Assembly (NCBI RefSeq): GCF_902167145.1
Contig: NC_050101.1
Coordinates: 112,621,789-112,685,788 of the forward strand
Direction: 5' to 3'
Length of the DNA stretch: 64,000 bases
Source of the DNA: Zea mays
Lineage: Eukaryota > Streptophyta > Magnoliopsida > Poales > Poaceae
Shown: positions 45,751-59,035 of the stretch, in pieces
How the letters are laid out: each line of letters begins with the position of its first letter
Position numbering within the stretch: the first letter of the stretch is position 1
Notes under the pieces: model-generated
The model's input: the letters and a program-made list of their open reading frames with translations, nothing else
What the model was told of the DNA's origin: nothing
The model's database searches: none
Translations under genes and position numbers: made by a program

Positions 45751-48700
45751 AGACCGGCCGGACAACAACGGAAATTGCATTGCATGCATGCATGGTTCGT
45801 TCAGCAAGCTACAATTAAGTTTGATCGGCCGGATCAAGTATTTGGTACACACAAGAGTCGTCGAAAGTAGTGTGGTTGGTGCAGAAAGCAGTTGAGATTG
45901 CATCATACATATGTATCTCTATTACTAGCTAGCTAGCTACATCAGTCAAGCTTATTAGGAGAGAGAGACCATATAGTAAGTAATTAATCTTAATCACTTC
46001 ATTCCCTGTGAAGCTCTGTATCTATATATTAAAAGGCTTACTTGTATGTATATAAGCATGCAGCCCTTTGTTATACATGTATCAATAATATCAGGCTATA
46101 TATAATTATATATCAATATCAGCGTGTCCCCTCCTAGTTAATGAAAGGAAATAATTGTCTTGTGGTTGTGGCTGATGAGGCTTTTCATCAGAAGAACATC
46201 GATCTGGAATATAAAGATATATATGTAGCTGATATCTTTTGGAAATAAGATGAGCTTATTTTGGCTACCAACATAATAATCGTTTCAAAGCACAGAGCAT
46301 CAGCCTACCTATGTACTTAGGTAGCAACTCCCCAGGACTAAGAAAAACATGCACATGTATGGTACTATGGTTTCATGACTTTCATCATATAGGCAAATAA
46401 TACACTTGTCTTTGAGTTAATTTATGCCATGTCCCTTTTCCTGCAAATGACACAAACGTTTACTGTATTGTATCATCACAGTTACATTAATCAATTCGAT
46501 GCCAAAAAAAAAACGTTTACTGTATTCCTATATATGTGCTATATATATTGTGAATGTCGCTTTCACATAAATATTTGATAAATGATAGATGCATGACGAG
46601 AACATTATCGGACGGAGATTCATCAAAATACTGCTCACGGTCTGCATAAAGCATAAGCACCACAATACACTGACATTAATAACAAGCAGCCAAGGTAGCA
46701 TACACCTAACACAAGCAATAATGACCAGCGGAACCATTGTCTGCAGGCAAAAAATAAAAAGAAAAAATCCCTCGTCGCGTCGCGCAGGCCTGCGGGGCTT
46801 AATTGACGATTAAATGCAGGCAGGCCGTCAACTTAACTGTGACGGCACACCAGACTTCATATGATTAGTTCTTTCCATTTCTTCATCCGCAGAAGTAGCT
46901 ATAACCAGAGCGCCATGGTTGAGTACTACACACAGCTGTAAAAGCAGACATCAGTAAATCAGTTCATTGTCCCCTCTTTGTTGATGAGATGAAGTCAAGA
47001 CTCCCAAAGTATTGTAAGCTTCAGCTATTATGTCTTTGAACTGTGACATATTAATCCAGCATGCATACTGCTAGTTAGCAACAAAGAAAACTACTACAGC
47101 TCCCTTCAAAAAAAAACATGGCCTCCATTCATGCATATTCTTTCTTTCCTATTTGACAACACAGGAGATCGAAGTGTAGGAATGAAGCACGAATCATCTC
47201 ATCTCCACAGTTTGGTAAAGCTAGCGTGCAGTCAATGCAGATGGGCCCAGTACGTGTGAGTTAGTTGGTCAGTCATGAAGTACGATCGTGCCACTGCCAG
47301 CCAAAAATGAAGGGATCACAAACAACAGGAGATAGCGTGCCTGCCATTGACACATACAGTAGGATGAGAGGTCTAGGATGTGTTGATGAAAACAACAGTT
47401 GATCACCATTTATAGTACACGAAGAGATAGCTAGCATAGCATCTGATTAAGACCGTGTTAAGTTCAGTGATGGTTACCACAAAAAAAAAAGCGGTGGCTG
47501 TATATGTAGCAAACTCCTGACAAATTAAACATATGATATGCGCCTCCTCATAATTCAGGGAACTGCTGATCGAGACTGGTGCTCTTAAATTTTGGAAAAG
47601 GCCATACCAGTTTTTGCCTAGCTAGATATCTTGTGGTGCACAGGTAGTATATATACTACTAGCTGGTTAATAAGGAGCCTCCCACGCATGTTGCAAAAGC
47701 ATGCATTGAATAGGTCTAGCTAGTAGGATAGCTAGCTGTACTGGTCCCTCGTCGTCACTAACTTCGTGCTAATTTTCCTTCAGTCCCGTTCGGATTATGA
47801 TGCATGGTCTCATCTTAATTAGGTTGCAAGGCATAGTAATGATATTTTTGCATGCCCGCCAGTTCTACCTAAACCCCTCTAGATCTGCGGTGATGGTTGA
47901 TGTACATGCCAGTAAATGGATTAATGACGACGTTTCCTCTCCCTAATAATTGATGAGAGATCCTGAGATTAGTCATAAATATACTTAAAGGACAGATGTG
48001 TAGTGGCTCGATCAGTCTTAATCAACGCATTTTACAGAGAGAAAGGCTGGTCTCGGTTTATCTCTTCTTCTTCAGACCTAGCTATTTATATGGAAGCTAG
48101 CCTCCAACACTACTACACCTTCCGTTTTAGTCATAATATACTTTAAACAATACTTCCTCCGTTTGTTTTTATGTGACATCAGCCGTCAAATTAGAAAGTG
48201 AACGTACACTTGAAGTAAACAGTCTTGAACGGGGAAATTAAAGTCAAACTATTTTCTCAACAATCGAATTAATAAATGCAGTCTTACAATCCATTTTACA
48301 AGCCCTAACCAGCAGATCATCCTGGGAATGAAGATATATATGCATGCCAAAGAAATACTGTAAGGACAGTATAGCACATAGCAACACATGTGTACAATAT
48401 ATAATATCCACATTCATTAGATTAATTATCCCCGCAATACTGCAAGCCACTAGCTAGCTGTAGCAGAGACCAGCCAATATAAATCATCCATTGCATAACG
48501 CTAGCTAGAAATATCACCGACAGTGTATGATCGCACTGCATGCCCCTGGTCCTAGCCTAGCTGTTGATCATTGAGCGAGTCTGATGATGTGTTTTCTCTT
48601 CTTTTCCTCCTTCCATATTTAATCTTGGTTGTCGATCGATAATGCGACGATGCATGCTCTTTAAGATTTGTTTTGAAGCAACCTCCGCCGAGAAGAGCAA

Positions 48701-49376
48701 GAAGCCATGGAGTTCCCCCTCAATTTCTTCTTGCGCTTGGTCAACCAGTTTGTTTCAAACAAGTGCATGCCATACGTACTGCCACAACCTGTCACTCTAT
48801 CAGGCTTGTTACCTTCCTCATTTCTGGGAATACACAACTCCCAAAGCACAGTAACCTGGGCGGGCATGATAAAGTGCTGGAAATAGTTGCATGCATGATG
48901 CATGGCCTGCTATCTCAACCCCATTATTAATAGAGTTGTATAATTATTAATAGAGTTGTATAGATAGATGCAGAACACTGTAAAGCTAAGCACTGTTCAG
49001 TGAAATCACAAAAAATTCATGAGAAACAGAACTTGCCCCCTCCGCCAAATAGGGAAACTATATAATGGAGGTTCGTGATCGCACAAAAATCATCTTGAGA
49101 AACCGCGAAAGTGAAACATGTTATTGCACTTGTCGATCAAATAATGATCTGGTCACCATATAGGGATGTGGTAATGCATCACGATCCAAATGCTGCTTCA
49201 TACGGGAGATCTCGTCAGTCATGAGCCATCACCAACTGGAAGATGTTGGGATCGCCCAGGTGAGCCAGGCGCCGGAGACGAGGCTCAAGAACACGCACAC
49301 GAACACGGCGACTGGACACGAGTTTTGCGCTGCGAACTACTGCATGCAGCTCGATCTTCTTCACTTTATTATTCAA
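45751..49376. other. 3' flank and intergenic DNA, no supported gene
   Basis: AT-rich, with tagctagc repeats near 45,925-45,940 and a Stowaway-like start tacttcctccgtttgtttttatg near 48,150 without its partner end. A 20-bp word attattaatagagttgtata is doubled at about 48,921-48,962. A 59-codon frame (48,707-48,886, +, MEFPLNFFLRLVNQFV) is open but unrecognised. On the minus strand near 49,210-49,350 a hydrophobic stretch (CPVAVFVCVFLSLVSGAWLT) could be an exon fragment. None is strong enough to call a gene. Confidence 0.4.
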
Positions 49377-49807
49377 CTAGGTATGTGCCCGTACGTTGCC
49401 ACGTACGCACAATTACATAAAAACAAACATATATATCCTTGGCATCAATATACCACAAATCATTTGCACAACTGAATACCACCACAGTTATAGATAGACA
49501 AATCACACACTACAATCCACTGAATTTTTGTCGCCCCTTGCAACAATACAAAAGTTGTTTGATAAAATTATAGTGTGCAACGATTACATAGAAATAAACA
49601 ACATATATATTCTCGACATCAATATATCAAAATCATTTGCATAAATGAATGCCACCACAAGTATAGGCAGACAGATCACACCCTACAATTCACCGGATTT
49701 TTTTCCCTTCCCTATGTGTCCAATGTAATACAACAATAATATAGGCTTGATATGGCAAGACACCTATGCGACCTGTGCGATGGCCGATCCGATCGATCAG
49801 ATGGTCA
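49377..49807 (-). mobile_element. Helitron, 3' end only, cut by element B
   Basis: The complement of 49,377-49,402 reads cgtggcaacgtacgggcacatacCTAG, the 3' signature of the same Helitron group, with A outside at 49,376. The body holds two diverged tandem units of about 171 bp (starting near 49,405 and 49,576; shared words gattacata, catcaatata, caccaca). At 49,808 the LTR of element B begins, so the remainder of this Helitron should lie beyond the right end of the window. Confidence 0.65.
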
Positions 49808-51222
49808 TGTAGGAAACGGGTGACGCCTAAGAGGGGGGGGGGTGAATTAGGACTTCTAAAACTTTTACTAAACTAGGCCACAATTAAATCCCTAGAGCAA
49901 AACCTAAGCTAATAATCAAACTAGAATGTGCAAGCTAGGTTTAGTCTAGGTGTTGCTATCTCTACCGCAAAGGCTAAGTTTCAATCTACACTAAATAAGT
50001 ATGACTACAAGATTGAAACTTAAATGCTTAATATAAATGCGGAATGTAAAGAGCTAAGTAGAGAAGCAAACTCTCGTGGATGACGCCGGTACTTTTACCG
50101 AGGTATCCGGAACCACGCAAGGTCCCGACTAATCCTCGTTGGTGCCCCTACGCAAAGGGAAGCCCACGCGAGGGCCAAGCACCACGGTCGAGTAACTCCG
50201 TAGAGAGCCACGGGCCTTCTCCACGCGCAAGTGGTGCTCCGCTTCCGGCTCTTCTCGGACGCTCCCCGCCGTCTCCACTATCGAGCTTCCGGCCGAAACG
50301 CCGCGGGCCTCGTTCCCTCCGGTACACGGTGGCGGCCGTGACACAAACGCGGTTGTCACGGTCTCGCAAGACTCTCGCCCCACTCGGTACAATTACAACG
50401 ACTCACGCAAGAGCCGAGGGGTTGTGAGGTTTATCTAAACTCACTCAACTAACTAGGATTCACCTAGAGCAAGCGCTAAAGCGGTCTAACTAACCTAAGC
50501 ACTTCGCAAAGCACCTACGCTAATCACCGAGTGATTCTATTAAGCACTTGGGTGTTTAAGCTCTTGGAAATGTGCAATATATGCCTTGGTATGTTGCTTG
50601 GGCTCTCACACTAGAGAATGGCCGGTTGGGGTGGTATTTATAGCCTCCACACCCCCAACTAGCCGTTGGACAGAAAGCAGCAGCTTTCTGTCGTCGGGTG
50701 CACCGGACAGTCCGGTGCACCACCGGACACTGAACAGTAGATGTCCGGTGCACGCCACGTCAGCCGACCGTTGGCGCCTGTAGCAGTCGACCGTTGGATC
50801 CGACCGTTGCCTTTCTGCCCGTTGGCACACCGGACAGTCCGGTGCACACCGGACAGTCCGGTGCTACAGCCAGAGAGCGCCTGTCTGCGGCCTCTCTGCG
50901 CAGACTGTCCGGTGCCTCACCGGACAGTCCGGTGCACACCGGACACCGATGTCCGGTGCGCCACCTGGCGCTGGCTGACAGCCCTTGACTTGGATTTCTT
51001 CGCTGATTTCTTCGGGCTTCTTTGTTCTTGAGCATTGGACTCCTATGCATCTTTTTATGTCTTCTTTTGAGGTGTTGCATCCTCATTGCCTTGGTCCAAT
51101 TCTCTTCGCATCCTGTGAACTACAAACACAAACACTAGAAAACTTATTAGTTCACGGATTGTGCTGTTCATCAAACACCAAAACTCAATTAGCCAAAAGG
51201 CCCGGGGTCCATTTTCCTTACA
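49808..51222 (-). repeat. 3' LTR of element B
   Basis: 1,415 bp on the plus strand from tgtaggaaacggg to attttccttaca. It carries palindrome pairs at about 50,698-50,965 and a TATA-like box (complement of ggtatttatagcc near 50,633). The left flank is ggtca; the matching duplication would be outside the window. Confidence 0.85.
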
Positions 51223-52651
51223 ATCTCCCCCTTTTTGGTGATTGATGACAACACAACCAAAGCAAGCAAATAATACAAGTATTTGAATTAAAATGTGCAA
51301 TCTACTTGCTAGGATGCATGATTGTCCCCACAATGTGACATTATGGACTTAAGCCTCCCCCTAACTCCATAATTCACTTACTTCCTATTTTTGGACCAAA
51401 TAACCAAAACCACTTAAAAAGTCATTAGTAGATATAAAATTTTAAATTGGTGGTGTTTGGTGTTTGATATAGTTTTCATTGCTTTGGCCCCTAGACTTCT
51501 CCCCCTTTGGCATCAACCACCGAAAACGAAGACATTAAAAGCATGTAGGAAGTAAATAAAAGCTTGCCCTCAACAAATGATATCACTAGAAAGATATCAA
51601 ATTAAGCCATGAAAGATACCACTTGGAGATCATGAAAGATACCATGAGTAGGAGTTCCTCAAAAGATTACTCCCCCTAAATGAGTATTCTCCTTTGGAAA
51701 GAGTTTTTCTCCCCCATTAGAGATGAAGAAATACTCCCCCTGACAGAGATCCTCTACTTAGGAAAAAGCATGTGAAAATTAGAGGTGCAAGACATGATTT
51801 GAAAAGACTAACTTCCTTTATGCATAGGTAACAGAATATGAGTTAACTACTTATGCATTTTTAGCAACAAGGAAGCATATGATATGAAATATAGTATAAT
51901 CAAATATTGGAGAAGACATGTGAATGATTACTGAATGTAGTCTCAAAAGATACCAATTGAAGATCAATGGCGAGCTTGAGAGACATGAGAGTTCTTGGAG
52001 ATTTTGCAGTGGAAGATTGTTGTCTTTCTCCGGGGACCTTATTTACCTTACAATGAGACTATCACATAAAATAGACTTGAAAAGGTGTTAGTCTCAAAGT
52101 ATTAGATTATAGAGTAACCTCCCCCTAAAGGTGTGCATACAAGTTTTGAATACTTGTAGGAGACATGCACTTTGATTTGATATCAAGCGGGGGAAATTAT
52201 CCATAATCCCAACTTTGGCACATATAAGTTAAATGATACACTTTGTAGAAATCAAAATTTTCAATTGATGCATCATTTACTATGGAGTGATATAAAAGCT
52301 ATGTGCCATGCTTAAATAAACATTTTAAGCCATGTAGGTTTGCTTAAGTATATGAATTAAAAACAAGCAATCCTACCATATGATTTACCTAGTATGCATG
52401 ATTTTGAACAAAAGTACATAACAAATGTAACACTAGGCAAGAAAGGTAAACTAGATAAAAGATAAATAGATACGCATATCAAAAAAACGAGAAATATAAT
52501 AAGACTAGTTACCTTAGTCATGAGTGGGAAATTTGGGTCCAAAAATTTTCACTAACCCACTTGACAACAAACTTGATCCATTATGATGTATCCCATGATA
52601 TACATCCCAAACTTGCCAAGTCTCCAAATTTCCCGATGACCTTCGGTCCAC
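51223..52651 (-). promoter_or_regulatory. multiple polypurine tracts of element B
   Basis: Repeated ctccccc words (51,226, 51,354, 51,500, 51,672, 51,708, 51,735 and 52,121) read as purine tracts on the element's strand, ending with the one that abuts the LTR. No pol motif is present in any frame. Confidence 0.6.
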
Positions 52652-53800
52652 TCACTTCCCTTTCGGGATCCAAACCTTCTTGGTGCTTTTCATGGTTGAA
52701 ATTATCTCCTTTGGCACCCAGATGCGTTTGGCCCCCTTTCCTTTGTTGGCTTGCTTGTTGGCCTTGATTGCTATCACCTTTCCGTTCTTTTTCTTCTTGA
52801 TCAAATATGGTGTAGCATCTTTTTTGTTCACCTTTTTGATGTAGGTGTTGGAGATTTTGCTTGATGGCTTTTGCTTGAGCTTTTGCCTTTGTTTATCCCC
52901 GGTCATCGCCTTGCATTGGAAAGACTTGTGGCCTTCCTTGCGGCACAACCTACAAATCACAGTTTCTCCCTCCATAGGCTTGTTCACTCCCGTAGTGGTG
53001 TTATCCTGTGGAGGTCGGATTTGTTTGGCTTTGCCTTTCTTATCATACAAAGCCTTGCCAAGGCGAGCCACTTCTTGCCTTAATTGTTCATTTTCCTTTG
53101 CAACCTCATCCAGACATGTTTCTACAACAATATTCTCAACAAGAACTTGGTTGCAGGGGTTAGAATCATCAATTAAATCAAGGCAAGAAGTAGAAGCATC
53201 CTTTTTAATAATTTCAGGAATTTCAACAAAAGATACTCCTGGGGTGCTACCAATGTTTTCTAGCTTAGTAGTTAGCTCATTATTGTGTATGCTAAGAATT
53301 TCCATTTTCTCTAGCAAATTTTCAATAGTGTCTTGTGAGCTAGCTAACTTAGCCTTAAGTTTTTCATTCTTTTTAATAAGGCCATCATCAGTAGCAATGG
53401 ATGGAGCACTAGACTCTAATAGCTCAATTTTAGTTGACAACTCACTATTTGAGTTTGCAAAAGTTTCAAATTTTTCTAGCAAACCTTTGTAATCATTTTG
53501 GGAGCTAATCAACTTACTTTTCAAGGTTTTAAGTTGAGCTTTTTGCTTAGTGCAAACATCCTGGAAAAATTCTACGGCTTCCGCAAGCTCATCTAGAGAG
53601 GCCTTTCCCTCGCCTTCATCATCACTACTACTTTCATCACTAGAGGATGGAATGCTTTTGTTACCTCTTGCCATAAGGCATTTGTGTGATGACCGTGATG
53701 AGCGTGATGAGGATCGGTGACTGCGCGTCCTTGGAGGTTCATCTTCACTTGAAGAATCATCCCAAGTTCTAACACTTGTTAGCGCCTTGCCTTTGCTCCT
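52652..53800 (-). pseudogene. element B gag, C-terminal part (split by element A)
   Basis: The frame enters directly from the element A insertion point and runs to a stop at 52,652. It begins with an acidic/serine-rich stretch (DDSSSEDEPP, SSRSSRSSHKCLMARG), then long heptad-like, coiled-coil-prone sequence, a second zinc-knuckle-like motif CRLCRKEGHKSFQC near 52,940 and a basic tail ending KVWIPKGK. It lies in phase with the upstream gag part at 63,661-62,700 once element A and one ctcct copy are discounted (2,106 nt in total). Confidence 0.85.
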
Positions 53801-55044
53801 TGAGAGCACCTAGAGGGGGGGGTGAATAGGTGATCCTGTAAAACTTCAAAACTTTAAGCCACAAAACTTGATTAGGCGTTAGCACAGTTTATGCCAAGTG
53901 GCTAGAGAGGAGTCAAAACACAATAACCACAAGAATCCAATCACAGAGATGACACAGTGGTTATCCCGTGGTTCGGCCAAGTACAAAACTTGCCTACTCC
54001 ACGTTGTGGCGTCCCAACGGACGAGAGTTGCACTCAACTCCTCTCAAGTGATCCAATGATCAACTTGAATACCACGGTGTTCTTGCTTTTCTTTTCTCAA
54101 TCCCGTTTGCGAGGAATCTCCACAACTTGGAGCCTCTCGCCCTTACAAAAGATGTTCACAGAGAATCACAGAGCAAGGGAGGGATTAGCAACTCACACAC
54201 AACACAAAGATCACAGCGAATACGCACACACAAGACCCAGACTTGAGCTCAAAAGACTAGCACACTAGAACGGAGCTCAAATCACTAGAATGTCGAATAA
54301 GTGCGCGAGATTGATGTGTGAGTGATCAAGAATGCTCAAGGAATGCTTGGTGTACTCCTCCATGCGCCTAGGGGTCCCTTTTATAGCCCCAAGGCAGCTA
54401 GGAGCCGTTGAGAGCTCATCTGGAAGGCTATCCTTGCCTTTTGTCGTCGGGCGCACCGGACAGTCCGGTGCACACCGGACAGTGTCCGGTGCCCGATTCC
54501 TTTCCTTAAATGGCGAAGCCGACCGTTGCCGACCGTTGCAGATCTGGCGCACCGGACAGTCCGGTGCACACCGGACAGTCCGGTGCTTCCTTCCGACCGT
54601 TGGCTCGGCCACGTGTCGCGCGCCGATCGCGCGGCCGACCGTTGGCCCGGCCGACCGTTGGCTCACCGGACAGTCCGGTGCACACCGGACAGTCCGGTGA
54701 ATTTTAGCCGAAGTCGCCGGAGAAAAACCCGAGAGTGGCCTCTTCGGCCGAGGCAGCCTGGCGCACCGGACACTGTCCGGTGCACCACCGGACAGTCCGG
54801 TGCCCCAGACCGAAACAGCATGTTGGCTGTACACAGCCAACTTTCTTCTCTTCTTCTTCTTCCTGTTTCTAACACTTAGACAAGATGTTAGTACACAAAA
54901 CTAATGTACTAAGGCTTAGAAACATACCTTTACTTGTGATTTGCACATTGTTCATCTATGGGCATATTTTCACATTTAAGCACTTGTGTTTGCACCCAAT
55001 CACCAAAATACTTAGAAATGGCCCAAGGGCACATTTCCCTTTCA
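53801..55044 (-). repeat. 3' LTR of element A
   Basis: 1,244 bp, tgagagcacctag to ccctttca on the plus strand. It holds eight palindrome units in four pairs at about 54,450-54,805, and a TATA box (complement of ccttttatagcccc, near 54,378). The ORFs of 60-187 codons across it translate the palindromes and are not genes. Confidence 0.92.
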
Positions 55045-55840
55045 ATCTCCCCCTTTTTGGTGATTTATGCCAACACAACATAAAGCAACTAGAACAAGTG
55101 CAAAATCACTTCAAGTAAAAACTCAAATTGGTTTTGATTCAATTTTGGCATATATGGATCATCCTTTGCCACCACTTGGTTTGTTTTTGCAAATCAAATT
55201 CAAATCTCTATCTCTAAGTCAAACACACATGTTGAAGCATAAAGAGAGTCATTCCAAAAGAGATTGATCAAAGATTTCAAAAACTCCCCCTAAGTCCCAT
55301 AATCAATACTTCTCCCCACAAGAGGCCAACTTTTGAACATAGAGACAATAAGAGACAATAAAAGCTTTTGACAAAACAAAAACTCTATTCTACTATTTTC
55401 AAAATTTCTCAAGTGGTAGCTGATCCATTTATCACTTTGGCCTTTATTTTCTCCCCCTTTGGCATCAAGCACCAAAACGGGATCAATCTTGGCCCTTTAA
55501 CCCCATTGCCTCACAAAAATCTTCAATTAAGATCAAATGGCAATAAGAGTTTATGAGATGAACTTGGAATTAGTTACCCTCTCATCGGAGTGCAGTGGAA
55601 GTCTTTCATGGTCCAAGTCCACCTTTTCCCTTTCAATCCTCCTTCGAGACTAAATTATCAAACTCAAGCACAAGGTTAGTCTCAAAGGGTCAAGTTGTAA
55701 CACATCTCCCCCTAAACATGTGCATCATTTTGCAACGGACTTGTGAGGTCCAGGGAGTGTTTGTACAACTTGAGCACCATAATAAGCAACAAAATGCAGA
55801 ATGAACCTGATCAAATGCATAAACACATGTATGCTACAAT
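55045..55840 (-). promoter_or_regulatory. multiple polypurine tracts of element A
   Basis: ctccccc words on the plus strand at about 55,047, 55,284, 55,451 and 55,707 are spaced through the non-coding stretch between pol and the 3' LTR, a known Sirevirus feature. The tract at 55,045 abuts the LTR. No ORF. Confidence 0.6.
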
Positions 55841-58800
55841 TCAATCCAAGTTCCGCGAATCTAAGACATTTAGCTCACTACGCAACCTGCAAAAGGTCTT
55901 CTCATCTAGAGGCTTAGTGAAGATATCGGCTAGCTGGTTCTCGGTGCTAACATGAAACACTTCGATATCTCCCTTTTGCTGGTGGTCTCTCAAAAAGTGA
56001 TGCCGGATGTCTATGTGCTTTGTGCGGCTGTGTTCAACAGGATTTTCCGCCATGCGGATAGCACTCTCATTATCACATAGGAGTGGGACTTTGCTCAGAT
56101 TGTAGCCAAAGTCCCGGAGGGTTTGCCTCATCCAAAGTAGTTGCGCGCAACACTGACCTGCGGCAACGTACTCGGCCTCAGCGGTGGATAGGGCAACGGA
56201 TGTTTGTTTCTTAGAGTTCCATGACACCAGGGACCTTCCTAAGAATTGGCACGTCCCCGATGTGCTCTTCCTATCGACCTTACATCCAGCATAGTCGGAG
56301 TCTGAGTATCCAACCAGGTCAAAGGTAGACCCCTTTGGATACCAGAGCCCGAGGCAAGGCGTAGCAACTAAATATCTAAGGATTCGCTTTACCGCCACTA
56401 AGTGACACTCCTTAGGATCGGATTGAAATCTAGCACACATGCATACGCTAAGCATAATATCCGGTCTACTAGCACATAAGTAAAGCAAAGAACCTATCAT
56501 TGACCGGTATGCTTTTTGATCGACAGACTTACCACCTTTGTTGAGGTCGGTGTGTCCGTCGGTTCCCATCGGCGTCTTTGCGGGCTTGGCGTCCTTCATC
56601 CCAAACCGCTTTAGCAGATCTTGCGTGTACTTCGTTTGGGAGATGAAGGTGCCGTCCTTGAGTTGCTTCACTTGGAACCCAAGGAAGTAGTTCAACTCGC
56701 CCATCATCGACATCTCGAATTTCTGCGTCATCACCCTGCTAAACTCTTCACAAGACTTTTGGTTAGTAGAACCAAATATTATGTCATCGACATAAATTTG
56801 GCACACAAACAAATCACCATCACATGTCTTTGTAAAAAGAGTTGGATCGGCTTTCCCAACCTTGAAAGCATTAGCAATTAAAAAGTCTCTAAGGCATTCA
56901 TACCATGCTCTTGGGGCTTGCTTAAGTCCATAGAGCGCCTTAGAGAGCTTACACACATGGTCGGGGTACCGTTCATCCTCGAAGCCAGGGGGTTGCTCCA
57001 CGTACACCTCCTCCTTGATTGGCCCGTTGAGGAAAGCGCTCTTCACATCCATTTGGTACAACCTGAAAGAATGGTGAGCGGCATATGCTAGCAAGATTCG
57101 AATTGACTCTAGCCTAGCCACAGGAGCAAAGGTCTCCTCGAAATCCAAACCTGCGACTTGGGCATAACCTTTTGCCACAAGTCGAGCCTTGTTCCTCGTC
57201 ACCACTCCGTGCTCGTCCTGTTTGTTGCGGAACACCCACTTGGTTCCCACAACATTTTGCTTCGGACGAGGCACCAGTGTCCAAACTTCATTGCGCTTGA
57301 AGTTGTTTAACTCCTCTTGCATGGCCAACACCCAATCCGGATCTAGCAAGGCCTCTTCTACCCTGAAAGGCTCAATAGAAGAGACAAAGGAGTAATGTTC
57401 ACAGAAATTGACTAATCGAGATCGAGTAGTTACTCCCTTGCTGATGTCACCCAGAATTTGGTCGACGGGATGATCCCTTTGAATCATCGCTCGAACTTGG
57501 GTTGGAGGTGCCGGTTGCGCTTCTTCCTCCACCACAAGATCATCTTGTGCTCCCCCTTGATGACACGCCTCCTGTTGATGAACCTGTTCATCGTCTTGAG
57601 TTGGGGGATTCACCATAGTTGAGGAAGAAGGTTGATCTTGCTCTTCTTGTTCCTGTGGTCGCACATCACCAATCGCCATGGTTCGTATAGCGGCCGTCGG
57701 AACATCTTCTTCATCTACATCATCAAGATCAACAACTTGCTCTCTTGGAGAGCCATTAGTCTCATCAAATACAACGTCGCTAGAGACTTCAACCAAACCC
57801 GATGATTTGTTGAAGACTCTATACGCCTTTGTATTTGAGTCATAACCTAACAAAAACCCTTCTACAGCTTTGGGAGCAAACTTAGAATTTCTACCCTTCT
57901 TTACTAGAATGTAGCATTTACTCCCAAATACACGAAAGTACGATACATTGGGTTTGTTACCGGTTAGTAGCTCATACGACGTCTTCTTGAGGAGGCGATG
58001 AAGGTAGACCCTGTTGATGGCGTGGCAAGCCGTGTTCACGGCTTCCGTCCAAAAGCACTCGGGAGTCTTGAACTCTCCTAGCATCGTCCTCGCCATGTCG
58101 ATGAGCGTCCTGTTCTTCCTCTCTACCACACCATTTTGCTGTGGTGTGTAGGGAGCGGAGAACTCATGCTTGATCCCTTCCTCTTCAAGGAACTCCTCCA
58201 CTTGAAGGTTCTTGAACTCGGACCCGTTGTCGCTCCTTATCTTTTTCACTTTGAGCTCAAACTCATTTTGAGCCCTCCTGAGGAAGCGCTTGAGGGTCCC
58301 TTGGGTTTCAGACTTATCCTGCAAAAAGAACACCCAAGTGAAGCGGGAAAAGTCATCAACAATAACTAAACCATACTTACTCCCTCCTATGCTCAGATAG
58401 GCGACGGGTCCAAAAAGGTCCATATGCAGCATCTCCAAGGGTCTTGATGTCGTCATCACATTTTTGGTGTGATGAGAGCCTCCCACCTGTTTCCCTGCTT
58501 GACAAGCTGCACAAGGTCTATCTTTTTCGAATTGAACATTAGTTAGTCCTATCACGTGTTCTCCCTTTAGAAGCTTGTGAAGGTTCTTCATCCCCACATG
58601 TGCTAAGCGGCGATGCCACAGCCAGCCCATGCTAGTCTTAGCTATTAAGCATGCATCTAGACCGGCCTCTTCTTTTGCAAAATCTACTAAATAAAGTTTG
58701 CCGTCTAATACACCCTTAAAAGCTAGTGAACCATCACTTCTTCTAAAGACAGACACATCTACATTAGTGAATAGACAATTATACCCCATGCTGCACAATT

Positions 58801-58908
58801 GACTAACAGATAGTAAATTGTAACCAAGAGACTCTACTAAAAACACATTGGAAATAGAATGCTCATTGGAAATTGCAATTTTACCTAACCCTTTTACCTT
58901 GCCTTGAT
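55841..58908 (-). CDS. Copia pol: integrase, reverse transcriptase, RNase H
   Basis: A long open frame, 1,001 codons from the first Met at 58,846, ends at 55,841. Domains in order: integrase zinc finger (H-H-C-C, about residues 75-120), D,D-35-E core (HMDLFG near 140, SDNGSEF near 203, E of VVERKNRT near 240), reverse transcriptase ([21 protein letters not shown] near 683) and RNase H ([20 protein letters not shown] near 887, KHIDIRHHF). The protease start (IDSGCTNHM, near 58,970) is in a different frame because of a small deletion near 58,910, so the polyprotein is probably not continuous. The Met at 58,846 is only the first in frame, not a proven start. Confidence 0.88.
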
Positions 58909-59035
58909 TGAATCTTGGGAATCTTTATTCTTGACGTAGGAGGTGAACATTTTCTTCTCCCCCGTCATATGGTTTGTGCATCCGCTGTCGATAATCCAGC
59001 TTGAACCCCCGGATGCATAAACCTGCAAGGCAAAT

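Noticed and set aside
45114..45818. 223-codon antisense and 227-codon shifted-frame ORFs at the ERF gene
   Set aside because: Same composition effect as above; the frames cross the intron and stop codon of the real gene.
44938..45906. 322-codon minus-strand ORF over the ERF gene
   Set aside because: It is antisense to a well-supported AP2/ERF gene; GC-rich codons of the true gene keep the opposite strand open. The product is arginine/alanine/glycine-rich with no motif.
48707..48886. 59-codon ORF as a small gene
   Set aside because: Open frame with ATG, but no recognised family, no promoter signals and AT-rich surroundings; kept only as a note.
50741..51086. ORFs of 60-108 codons in the LTR of element B
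   Set aside because: Palindrome translation products, open on both strands alike.
54277..54840. 187-codon ORF in the LTR of element A, repeated at 61,932-62,495
   Set aside because: The peptide is a translation of the palindromic units (repeats such as HRTVRCAPDCPV) and lies in both LTRs; no coding evidence.
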